From assembly GCA_045606045.1 (NCBI GenBank), contig JAZURE010000033.1:1-22361 (forward strand): 22,361 bases of DNA, in the 5' to 3' direction. The notes beneath the pieces were generated by a model that had not been told where the DNA came from, made no database searches, and saw only the letters and a list, made by a program, of their open reading frames with translations. Below are positions 14,849 to 21,374 of this stretch, one piece after another (the first letter of the stretch is position 1; each line of letters starts with the position of its first letter). The DNA comes from RGIG8748 sp045606045. Lineage in GTDB: Bacteria > Bacillota > Clostridia > UMGS1810. Both the position numbers and the translations under genes were made by a program.

Positions 14849-16630
14849 ATGTTTGAAAAGATAACGGATTTTAAAAGAACAGACATGTGCGGCAATCTCA
14901 CGAGCGAGGATATCGGCAGAGAGGTTATCGTTATGGGCTTTGCTGACCAGGTAAGAGACCTGGGAGGACTTATTTTTATAAACCTAAGAGATATTTCGGG
15001 AATTATTCAGCTCGTATTTGATACAGACAACAAGGAGCTTTGCGAAAAGGCTGCCAAGGTAAGAAGCGAGTATGTACTTGCGGCAAAGGGTGTTGTATCA
15101 AGACGCTCTTCCGTAAATAAGAACATGAAAACGGGTGAACTTGAAATTGCAGTTTCCGAGCTTCGTATATTAGATTCCAGTCTCACACCGCCTTTCTATA
15201 TAGTAGAAAACAGCGATGTTAAGGAAGAACTTCGTCTTAAGTATCGCTATCTGGATTTAAGAAGACCCGATATGCAGAGAAGAATGATACTTCGAAGCAA
15301 GATTGCAAAAATTGTCCGTAATTTTTATGACGAAAACGGCTTCTTGGAAATCGAAACGCCCATGCTTCAGAAGAGTACCCCCGAGGGCGCAAGAGATTAC
15401 CTTGTACCAAGCCGTGTGCATAATGGTAAATTTTATGCTCTTCCGCAGTCTCCACAGCTCTACAAACAGCTTCTTATGATATCGGGTATGGACAGATACT
15501 ATCAGATAGTTAAGTGCTTTAGGGATGAAGACCTCCGTGCAGACCGTCAGCCCGAATTCACACAGATAGATATCGAGATGTCCTTTGTTGATATGGACGA
15601 TGTTATATCCGTAAACGAAAAACTCCTTGCAAGAATTTTCAAGGAGATAAAGGGAATAGACTTAGAGCTTCCCTTTGAAAGAATGCTCTACAAGGATGCT
15701 ATGGACCGTTTCGGATGCGATAAGCCTGATACAAGATTTGGTCTTGAGCTTAAGAATATAACTGATTGTGTTAAAAACTGTGAGTTCAAGGTATTTACCG
15801 ATGTTATAGCAAACGGCGGTTCTGTCCGTGCAATAAATGCCGAAAACTTGGGTGACCAGCTCACAAGAAAGAAGATAGATGCTCTGGGTGAATTTGTAAA
15901 GACCTACAGAGCAAAAGCACTCGCTTGGATTAAGGTTAACCCCGATGGTATACAGTCTCCCATAGCAAAGTTTCTTTCCGAGGACGAAATGAACGCAATT
16001 TTAAAGGCTACAAATGCTAAGGAAAATGATGTTATCTTCATAATCGCAGACAAGGATGATATAGTGTATGCATCGCTTGGTGCTCTCCGTTTGGAAATAG
16101 GAAAGAACTACGGTCTTATAGACGAAAATAAATTTAATTTCCTTTGGGTTACAGACTTCCCGCTTCTTGAATTTGACGAGGAAGAAAACAGATATGTTGC
16201 AAAGCATCATCCCTTTACTTCCCCCAAGGATGAGGATATTGAGCTTCTTGATACCGCACCCGAAAAGGTAAATGCAAAGGCATACGATATCATCCTAAAT
16301 GGTGTTGAACTTGGCGGCGGAAGTATAAGAATATACAATTCCGAGCTTCAGGAAAAGATGTTTAGTGTACTTGGCTTTAGCAAGGAAGATGCCTGGGCAA
16401 GATTCGGTTTCCTTATGGAAGCGCTTAAGTACGGCACACCTCCTCACGGCGGTATGGCATACGGCTTTGACAGAATGGTAATGCTTATAGATGGATGTGA
16501 ATCCATAAGAGACGTTATAGCGTTCCCCAAGGTGCAAAATGCATCCGAGCTTATGAGCGGTGCACCCGATGTGGTAGAGGTTAAACAGCTTGATGAACTT
16601 GGTATAGGAATAGTTAAAACAGAAGAATAA
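14849..16630 (+). CDS. aspS: Aspartyl-tRNA synthetase, bacterial type
   Basis: AspRS charges tRNA-Asp, and in organisms lacking AsnRS a non-discriminating form may also charge tRNA-Asn; I cannot decide which applies. The 593-residue length fits the bacterial type with a GAD insertion. The N-terminal OB-fold anticodon domain covers about residues 15-105 (VMGFADQVRDLGGLIFINLRD). The catalytic domain starts near 140. Motif 2 reads CFRDEDLRADRQPEFTQID, the GAD domain lies at about 310-410, and motif 3 is YGFDRMVMLIDG. The C-terminal signature RDVIAFPKVQNASELMSGAP is present. GGAGG lies upstream of the ATG. A strong terminator follows immediately, ending the hisS-aspS operon. Confidence 0.97.
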   Translation: MFEKITDFKRTDMCGNLTSEDIGREVIVMGFADQVRDLGGLIFINLRDISGIIQLVFDTDNKELCEKAAKVRSEYVLAAKGVVSRRSSVNKNMKTGELEIAVSELRILDSSLTPPFYIVENSDVKEELRLKYRYLDLRRPDMQRRMILRSKIAKIVRNFYDENGFLEIETPMLQKSTPEGARDYLVPSRVHNGKFYALPQSPQLYKQLLMISGMDRYYQIVKCFRDEDLRADRQPEFTQIDIEMSFVDMDDVISVNEKLLARIFKEIKGIDLELPFERMLYKDAMDRFGCDKPDTRFGLELKNITDCVKNCEFKVFTDVIANGGSVRAINAENLGDQLTRKKIDALGEFVKTYRAKALAWIKVNPDGIQSPIAKFLSEDEMNAILKATNAKENDVIFIIADKDDIVYASLGALRLEIGKNYGLIDENKFNFLWVTDFPLLEFDEEENRYVAKHHPFTSPKDEDIELLDTAPEKVNAKAYDIILNGVELGGGSIRIYNSELQEKMFSVLGFSKEDAWARFGFLMEALKYGTPPHGGMAYGFDRMVMLIDGCESIRDVIAFPKVQNASELMSGAPDVVEVKQLDELGIGIVKTEE

Positions 16631-16634
16631 AATT

Positions 16635-16660
16635 AACCCCACGCAAGTGCGTGGGGTTTT
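16635..16660. terminator. Terminator between converging aspS and mreB
   Basis: A perfect 10-bp stem, AACCCCACGC (16635-16644) with 16649-16658, has an AAGT loop and is followed by TTTT on the plus strand. It lies 4 nt after the aspS stop and 3 nt beyond the mreB stop, and can serve both, although the minus-strand T-tract is short. Confidence 0.9.
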
Positions 16661-16663
16661 GTG

Positions 16664-17668
16664 TTATAAATGACTATTAATTATAGAATCAAGATTTTCA
16701 AGCGCAATGCCCGTACCCTTGGCAACACAGGAAACTGCATCCTCGGCAATTATTACGGGAATACCTGTATGTTTTGAAACGAGCTTGTCGAGACCGTTCA
16801 AAAGAGCACCGCCGCCTGTAAATAGTATACCATTTTTCATAATGTCGGAAAGAAGTTCGGGAGGAACTCTCTCGAGAACACCTTTTACTGCAGTAACTAT
16901 ATCGTTTGCAGGTTCTCTTAATGCGTCCATCATTTCTACTGAGGATACACTCACCGAAGATGGTAATCCTGTCTGAAGATTTCTTCCTTTAACATCCATG
17001 CGTATAATTTCATCAGTATCATAGCATGAGCCTATGGTTTTCTTGACATTTTCTGCCATGGAATCGCCGATGGTTATGTTGTACTGCTTCTTTATATATC
17101 TTATAATTGCCTGATCAAATTCGTCACCTGCAACCTTTATGGAATCATGAACTACAATTCCGTTTAAGGACAAAACGGCTATATCACAAGTACCGCCGCC
17201 TATATCTACAACCATAGTACCTGTAGGTTTAGATATATCTATACCTGCGCCAAGTGCCGCGGCAAGAGGTTCTTCTATAAGATAAGCTTTTTTTGCACCT
17301 GCATTAGTGGTTGCATCTATCACGGATTTCTTTTCAACCTCGGTCACAATGCTCGGTACGCAAACCACAACACGCGGTTTAAATACAGAGCGCTTACACA
17401 CCTTATTTAAAAGATATTTTATCATAACTTCTGTGGTTACATAGTCGGATATAACACCAGCTTTAAGCGGGCGTATGGCTACTATATTTGCAGGGGTGCG
17501 GCCAATCATCTTTTGCGCGTTTTCACCAACTGCACGTATTTTCTTGGTATTATTGTCTATAGACACAACGCTGGGCTCGTTTAATACAATACCCTTGCCC
17601 TTAACATATACAAGTATTGTAGCTGTACCTAAATCTATTCCGATTTCCTGAGATTTCCAAAAGGGCAT
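16664..17668 (-). CDS. mreB: Rod-shape-determining actin homologue MreB/Mbl
   Basis: The 334-residue product is a bacterial actin of the MreB/Mbl group, which polymerises under the membrane and directs cell-wall elongation. ATP-binding segments are clear: phosphate-1 loop GIDLGTATILVYVKG near residue 10, phosphate-2 VVDIGGGTCDIAVLSL near 157, and ILFTGGGALLNGL near 286. The conserved RPLKAGVISDY is present. The ATG at 17668 is preferred over the TTG just before it, because AGGAGG lies 8 nt upstream. It stands alone: no mreC, mreD or minCD genes are adjacent. This fits a second paralogue such as Mbl or MreBH as well as MreB itself; the sequence alone does not distinguish them. Its promoter lies about 30 nt upstream. 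Confidence 0.92.
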   Translation of the reverse strand: MPFWKSQEIGIDLGTATILVYVKGKGIVLNEPSVVSIDNNTKKIRAVGENAQKMIGRTPANIVAIRPLKAGVISDYVTTEVMIKYLLNKVCKRSVFKPRVVVCVPSIVTEVEKKSVIDATTNAGAKKAYLIEEPLAAALGAGIDISKPTGTMVVDIGGGTCDIAVLSLNGIVVHDSIKVAGDEFDQAIIRYIKKQYNITIGDSMAENVKKTIGSCYDTDEIIRMDVKGRNLQTGLPSSVSVSSVEMMDALREPANDIVTAVKGVLERVPPELLSDIMKNGILFTGGGALLNGLDKLVSKHTGIPVIIAEDAVSCVAKGTGIALENLDSIINSHL

Positions 17669-17700
17669 CAAAGTATCCTCCTAAAATTTACTATAATATA

Positions 17701-17728
17701 ATTATACATTTTATTTCAAATAAATCAA
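17701..17728 (-). promoter_or_regulatory. Promoter of mreB
   Basis: On the minus strand TTGATT (17723-17728), a 16-nt spacer and TATAAT (17701-17706) form a good vegetative promoter. The start would be near 17694, giving a short leader with TAGGAGGA before the ATG. It fires away from the DUF3343 gene. Confidence 0.65.
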
Positions 17729-17788
17729 GACCTAAAGCAATTTTTTCTGTCACCCAATACTGCCATGCAGAATAAAATAATTAATAGG

Positions 17789-17948
17789 TAGCCATTGGAG
17801 TACTATCCGAACTCCGATTTTAAGATACAAAAATCGCTCTTATCCGCACCAAAATGCTCGCTAATCCTTTGTGCCTTTCAAGGACGGCAAGCCAAAAGAT
17901 ACTAAAATACTGATTTCGAGGCGGGTTCGGATAATACTCCAATGGCTA
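17789..17948. repeat. 160-nt element with 22-bp terminal inverted repeats flanked by TA
   Basis: GCCATTGGAG...CCGAAC (17791-17812) and its inverted copy (17925-17946) match at 21 of 22 positions, the one mismatch being at 17803. Each arm is bounded on the outside by TA (17789-17790 and 17947-17948). The 112-nt centre contains a 7-bp hairpin (CGATTTT at 17815-17821 with AAAATCG at 17830-17836) and a GCAC/GTGC pairing near 17846-17873, and encodes nothing. TA-flanked inverted repeats suit a miniature element mobilised by an IS630/mariner-type transposase. As RNA, it would be a long closed stem in the leader of the DUF3343 gene. No second copy is visible in this window. Confidence 0.75.
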
Positions 17949-17960
17949 TAAAAATCGGAG
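17812..17960 (+). promoter_or_regulatory. Candidate Shine-Dalgarno-sequestering pairing upstream of the DUF3343 gene
   Basis: CTCCGATTTT (17812-17821) is an exact complement of AAAATCGGAG (17951-17960), which contains the first half of the GGAGGTGG ribosome binding site. The same segment can also pair with 17830-17836. Pairing with the ribosome binding site would be either exclusive of, or a pseudoknot with, the long terminal stem. The complementarity is exact; regulation is inferred. I could not find a clear plus-strand promoter in 17729-17788. Confidence 0.4.
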
Positions 17961-17968
17961 GTGGTACA

Positions 17969-18214
17969 GTGAATAAGGTGCTAATTGTCTTGATTTCATC
18001 CACATCTGCATTTTCGGTAAAAACGCTTTTGGAGAAGAGATATAAAATTCATTCGAGAATTATACAGTCTCCCGCAAAAATAGCCACGCTCGGTTGTGCC
18101 TATTGTCTGGAAATAAATGCCGATGATGTAAAGACAGCCATAGACCTAATCAAAGTGTCGGGTATAAGTATAAAAGGTGTATACACCACCGACACATATG
18201 AAAGGATTTATTGA
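17969..18214 (+). CDS. DUF3343 putative Se/S carrier-like protein
   Basis: The 81-residue product matches DUF3343 (Pfam Se_S_carrier-like). It has a short alpha/beta ferredoxin-like layout, beginning VLIVLISSTSAFSVKTLLE and continuing through SPAKIATLGCAYCLEI, with Cys43 and Cys46. Such proteins occur beside cysteine desulfurases, YedF and SelD and are proposed to carry sulfur or selenium; direct biochemical proof is lacking as far as I know. The open frame extends to an ATG at 17942, but that codon lies inside the inverted repeat. The GTG at 17969 has GGAGGTGG 5-6 nt upstream and gives the normal family start. The stop overlaps the next gene's TTG in TTGA, so it is translated together with the desulfurase. 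Confidence 0.85.
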   Translation: MNKVLIVLISSTSAFSVKTLLEKRYKIHSRIIQSPAKIATLGCAYCLEINADDVKTAIDLIKVSGISIKGVYTTDTYERIY

Positions 18215-19353
18215 TAGATATGATATATTTGGATAATGCGGCTACTTCGTGGCCAAAACCTCACAAAGTGGCACAGCGCATAACAGAGTGCATTGTAAAT
18301 TATTGTGCAAATCCCGGGCGAAGCGGACACGAAATGGCACTTAAAAGTGAAAACACCATTTATAATTGCCGATGCAAAATTGCTTCGCTTTTTGGCGTTC
18401 CAAAGGCAGAAAATGTTATTTTTACCCACAATGCCACTCATGCTTTAAACATTGTTATAAATGGCATTCTAACCAAAGAATCTCATGCTGTTGTTACATC
18501 CATGGAGCACAACAGTGTAATGAGGCCTCTTGCATTAACAGGTGCAATGTATGATGTAGTTTCTGCAGATAAAGACGGATATGTCAGCGAAAAAGATATA
18601 GAAAAGTGCATCAAAACCAATACCGCACTTATAATATGCACTTTATCTTCCAATGTATGCGGAAGCATACAACCATTTGAAAAAATTGCAAAAATCGCAA
18701 GACAACACAAAATATCCTTTCTTCTTGATGCCTCGCAAGGCGCAGGGAGTATAGATATAGATATGATAAGGCAAGGAATAGATTTTGTTGCCTGTCCCGG
18801 TCACAAAGGACTTTTGGGACCTACGGGTACAGGTGTGCTATGTATAAATTGTGACAGAGAAATAAAACCCCTTATAACAGGCGGAACGGGTAGCCTTTCA
18901 AAACTTATATCACAGCCTTTTGCGCTTCCTGACCGTTTTGAAAGCGGTACAGTAAATGTAGCGGGTATAGCGGGACTTGATGCTGCTTTGGATTATGTTA
19001 TGAAAAGGTCACCAAAATCTATTTTGCATCATGAGAACAGACTGTGCTCATACCTTGCGCAAAATATAGAAAATATGCAAGGGGTGAGGCTTGTAGGATA
19101 CAACTCAAAAAAGCCAAGAACATCAGTTTTGTCTTTGGTATTTGAGAACACAGACTCTCTTATAGCTTCTTCAATGCTAAATATTGATTACTCTGTTGCG
19201 GTACGCGCAGGTTTTCACTGTGCATATACCGCCCATACCACACTTGGAACACAAGGTACCGGCACAGTAAGAATAAGCCCGGGAATCTTTAATACAAAAA
19301 ATGATATAGACAAAGTAACAGATGCAATATATGCCATATCTTTACAAAAGTAA
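18211..19353 (+). CDS. Cysteine desulfurase family protein (TIGR01977-type)
   Basis: This class V aminotransferase-fold enzyme uses PLP to take sulfur (or selenium) from cysteine (or selenocysteine) as a persulfide. With the 380-residue frame, the PLP lysine is Lys199 in CPGHKGLLGPTG and the persulfide cysteine is Cys337 in RAGFHCAYTAH. The opening MIYLDNAATSWPKP and GGTGSLSKL are typical of the TIGR01977 subfamily rather than of NifS, IscS or SufS. The start is TTG at 18211, overlapping the DUF3343 stop with AAAGGA 4 nt upstream; the ATG at 18220 is a real alternative that matches the usual family start but is too far (13 nt) from that site. No iron-sulfur scaffold gene is nearby, so delivery to the DUF3343 protein is the natural hypothesis. 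Confidence 0.9.
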   Translation: MIDMIYLDNAATSWPKPHKVAQRITECIVNYCANPGRSGHEMALKSENTIYNCRCKIASLFGVPKAENVIFTHNATHALNIVINGILTKESHAVVTSMEHNSVMRPLALTGAMYDVVSADKDGYVSEKDIEKCIKTNTALIICTLSSNVCGSIQPFEKIAKIARQHKISFLLDASQGAGSIDIDMIRQGIDFVACPGHKGLLGPTGTGVLCINCDREIKPLITGGTGSLSKLISQPFALPDRFESGTVNVAGIAGLDAALDYVMKRSPKSILHHENRLCSYLAQNIENMQGVRLVGYNSKKPRTSVLSLVFENTDSLIASSMLNIDYSVAVRAGFHCAYTAHTTLGTQGTGTVRISPGIFNTKNDIDKVTDAIYAISLQK

Positions 19354-19369
19354 AAAAAGGTGGTATGAT
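19341..19369 (+). promoter_or_regulatory. Promoter of rlmH
   Basis: TTTACA (19341-19346), a 17-nt spacer and TATGAT (19364-19369) overlap the last codons of the desulfurase gene. The start near 19376 would give a leader of only about 17 nt, ending in GGAGA before the ATG. Confidence 0.55.
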
Positions 19370-19392
19370 ATAAAAAAACTTTGGAGAAAATC

Positions 19393-19872
19393 ATGAAGAT
19401 AAGAATAATTTGCGTAGGAAAAATAAAAGAAAAGTTCATGGCGCAGGCAATAGATGAATATGCAAAAAGGCTCTCGAGATTTTGCACCTTTGAGATATGC
19501 GAGCTTGCCGATGTCAAAATTCCCGAAAAGCCATCAGAGGCACAGTGCACCATGGTTAAGAATACAGAGGGCGAGGCAATACTTGGCCGCATATCCAAGG
19601 ATAGTTTTGTTATCTCGCTCTGCGTAGAGGGTAAGTCTTTTTCCTCCGAGGAATTTGCAACTAAGATAGGGGATATCATGCTTTCGGGAAAGAGCACCAT
19701 AGACTTTATAATAGGCGGCTCTCTCGGACTTAGCGATGCAGTCAAAAAGCAAAGTGATTTGAGGCTTAGTTTTTCTTCGTTTACCTTCCCGCATCAGCTT
19801 ATGCGGCTCATTCTTTCCGAGCAGATTTACAGAGCCTTTAAGATAAATGCAAATGAAGAATACCACAAATAG
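19393..19872 (+). CDS. rlmH: 23S rRNA (pseudouridine1915-N3)-methyltransferase RlmH
   Basis: RlmH is a SPOUT-class methyltransferase that methylates the pseudouridine at position 1915 of 23S rRNA in assembled 70S ribosomes. The 159-residue length is exactly that of the family. The start MKIRIICVGKIKEKF, the SAM-binding knot FIIGGSLGLSDAVK and the C-terminal HQLMRLILSEQIYRAFKINANEEYHK (broken here into its two known motifs, HQLMRLILSEQ and RAFKI...YHK) are all present. The frame extends to a TTG at 19381, but the ATG at 19393 is preferred, with GGAGA 5 nt upstream. The uridine-to-pseudouridine change at this site is made by an RluD enzyme, whose relative lies at 2590-3489. It ends in a strong terminator. 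Confidence 0.97.
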   Translation: MKIRIICVGKIKEKFMAQAIDEYAKRLSRFCTFEICELADVKIPEKPSEAQCTMVKNTEGEAILGRISKDSFVISLCVEGKSFSSEEFATKIGDIMLSGKSTIDFIIGGSLGLSDAVKKQSDLRLSFSSFTFPHQLMRLILSEQIYRAFKINANEEYHK

Positions 19873-19910
19873 AAAATCGACAGCTATCATAATGGTAGCT
19901 GTCGATTGAC
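19873..19910. terminator. Bidirectional terminator between rlmH and argH
   Basis: A 15-bp stem with one G-T pair (19875-19889 with 19893-19907, core CGACAGCTA) and a 3-nt loop starts 2 nt after the rlmH stop. TTTT follows on the minus strand and TTGACTTTTAT on the plus strand. It separates converging genes. Confidence 0.9.
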
Positions 19911-19930
19911 TTTTATATCTCTTTCGATGT

Positions 19931-21313
19931 TTACTCCTCGTAGAGTTTTAAGAATTTTTCTCCCTCAGATATGCTGTAGAGCACACTCTCCTTGGCGGGT
20001 GCCCCTACAACCTTACGGTCATTTACGCATGTTTCGAGCGATATTGCTTCATATATATCGTCTTCTATAATCTCTGAACAGTTTTTGAATTCTTCCATTG
20101 TAAAGTCGCACAGGGCTTTACTGTTATTTATGGCATAAAGTACCATTTTACCTATTACTTCATGAGCTTCTCGGAAGGGCATACCTTTCTTTACAAGGTA
20201 GTCTGCCGCATCGGTTGCATTGGTAAAACCGCCGCCTGCACCTTTGTACATGTTTTCCTTGTTTATTTTCATGGTTGTAATCATTTTCTGGAATACGGGC
20301 AGGCACAGCTTTACTGTGTCTATGGAGTCAAAAATGCATTCTTTGTCTTCTTGCATATCCTTGTTGTATGCAAGAGCGATACCTTTCATTGTGGTTAGTA
20401 TTGACATAAGATTTCCGTATACTCTGCCGCTTTTGCCGCGAATTAGCTCTGCTACATCTGGATTTTTTTTCTGTGGCATTATAGAGCTTCCCGTGGAGCA
20501 GGAGTCATCCATTTCCACAAAGGAGAATTCGTTTGTATTCCAGAGTATTAGTTCCTCGCAAAAACGGCTTAAGTGCATCATACATATAGAAAGTGCCGAC
20601 GAAAGCTCAATTACAAAATCTCTGTCCGATACACCATCTATGGAATTCAATGTTATACAGTCAAATCCAAGCTCATCTGCAACCATCTGTCTGTCCAGAG
20701 GGTAGGTGGTGCCTGCAAGTGCGCCTGAGCCAAGCGGCATTACATTTGTTCTCTTATAAGTATCGTCAAGTCTTGTAATGTCTCTTTTGAACATCTCAAA
20801 ATAAGCCATAAGATGATGGCTTAGTGTTACAGGCTGTGCTTTCTGCAAATGTGTATAGCCTGGCATTATTGTATCCAAATTATCTTTGGAGAGCGTAAGA
20901 AGAGCATCTTCCAGATTAAGAAGCATATCTCTAATCTCGCAGATTTCATCCTTAAGATACATTCTTATATCGAGTGCTACCTGGTCATTACGGCTTCTGC
21001 CGGTGTGGAGTCTCTTGCCTGTATCGCCGATTCTGGCTATGAGCATGGTTTCCACATTCATGTGGATATCTTCGGCGTCTATCATGAAATCTATCTTGCC
21101 GTTTTCTATATCGGTAAGTATTTCCTTAAGACCCTGTATTATCTTCTCGCTGTCGGAGGAGGGTATTATGCCGCATTTTCCAAGCATTCTTGCATGAGCT
21201 ATGCTGCCTGTTATATCCTGGCGGTAGAGCCTTTTATCAAAGCGTATGGAGGAGTTGAAATCGTTTACCGCTTCATCGGTATTTTTGGAAAATCTTCCGC
21301 CCCATAATTTCAT
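19931..21313 (-). CDS. argH: Argininosuccinate lyase
   Basis: ArgH splits argininosuccinate into arginine and fumarate, the last step of arginine synthesis, as a cytoplasmic homotetramer of the fumarase/aspartase superfamily. The 460-residue length is normal. Family landmarks are MKLWGGRFSK at the start, HTGRSRNDQVALD (residues 103-115), PGYTHLQKAQP with the catalytic His155, and the superfamily signature GSSIMPQKKNPD (275-286), whose serine pair supplies the catalytic base. AAGAGGT precedes the ATG. argG lies directly upstream in the same direction, separated by 61 nt that contain a strong hairpin. No separate promoter is seen, so argH probably depends on transcription from argG. Confidence 0.97.
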   Translation of the reverse strand: MKLWGGRFSKNTDEAVNDFNSSIRFDKRLYRQDITGSIAHARMLGKCGIIPSSDSEKIIQGLKEILTDIENGKIDFMIDAEDIHMNVETMLIARIGDTGKRLHTGRSRNDQVALDIRMYLKDEICEIRDMLLNLEDALLTLSKDNLDTIMPGYTHLQKAQPVTLSHHLMAYFEMFKRDITRLDDTYKRTNVMPLGSGALAGTTYPLDRQMVADELGFDCITLNSIDGVSDRDFVIELSSALSICMMHLSRFCEELILWNTNEFSFVEMDDSCSTGSSIMPQKKNPDVAELIRGKSGRVYGNLMSILTTMKGIALAYNKDMQEDKECIFDSIDTVKLCLPVFQKMITTMKINKENMYKGAGGGFTNATDAADYLVKKGMPFREAHEVIGKMVLYAINNSKALCDFTMEEFKNCSEIIEDDIYEAISLETCVNDRKVVGAPAKESVLYSISEGEKFLKLYEE

Positions 21314-21339
21314 ATGTACAACCTCTTTTCTTACAAAAT

Positions 21340-21368
21340 TTTCCGGTGAGATGGTATCTCACCGGAAA
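21340..21368 (-). terminator. Hairpin between argG and argH (terminator or processing site)
   Basis: A perfect 13-bp stem (21340-21352 with 21356-21368, core CCGGTGAGAT) has a 3-nt loop. On the minus strand it is followed by the remaining AATTTTG, a poor T-tract. It lies inside a co-directional argG-argH pair, so partial termination or mRNA stabilisation is as likely as full termination. Confidence 0.65.
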
Positions 21369-21374
21369 TATTAA

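Noticed and set aside
17942..17968. ATG start at 17942 for the DUF3343 gene
   Set aside because: The codon lies in the inverted-repeat arm without a ribosome binding site, and the extra nine codons read through the GGAGGTGG site itself.
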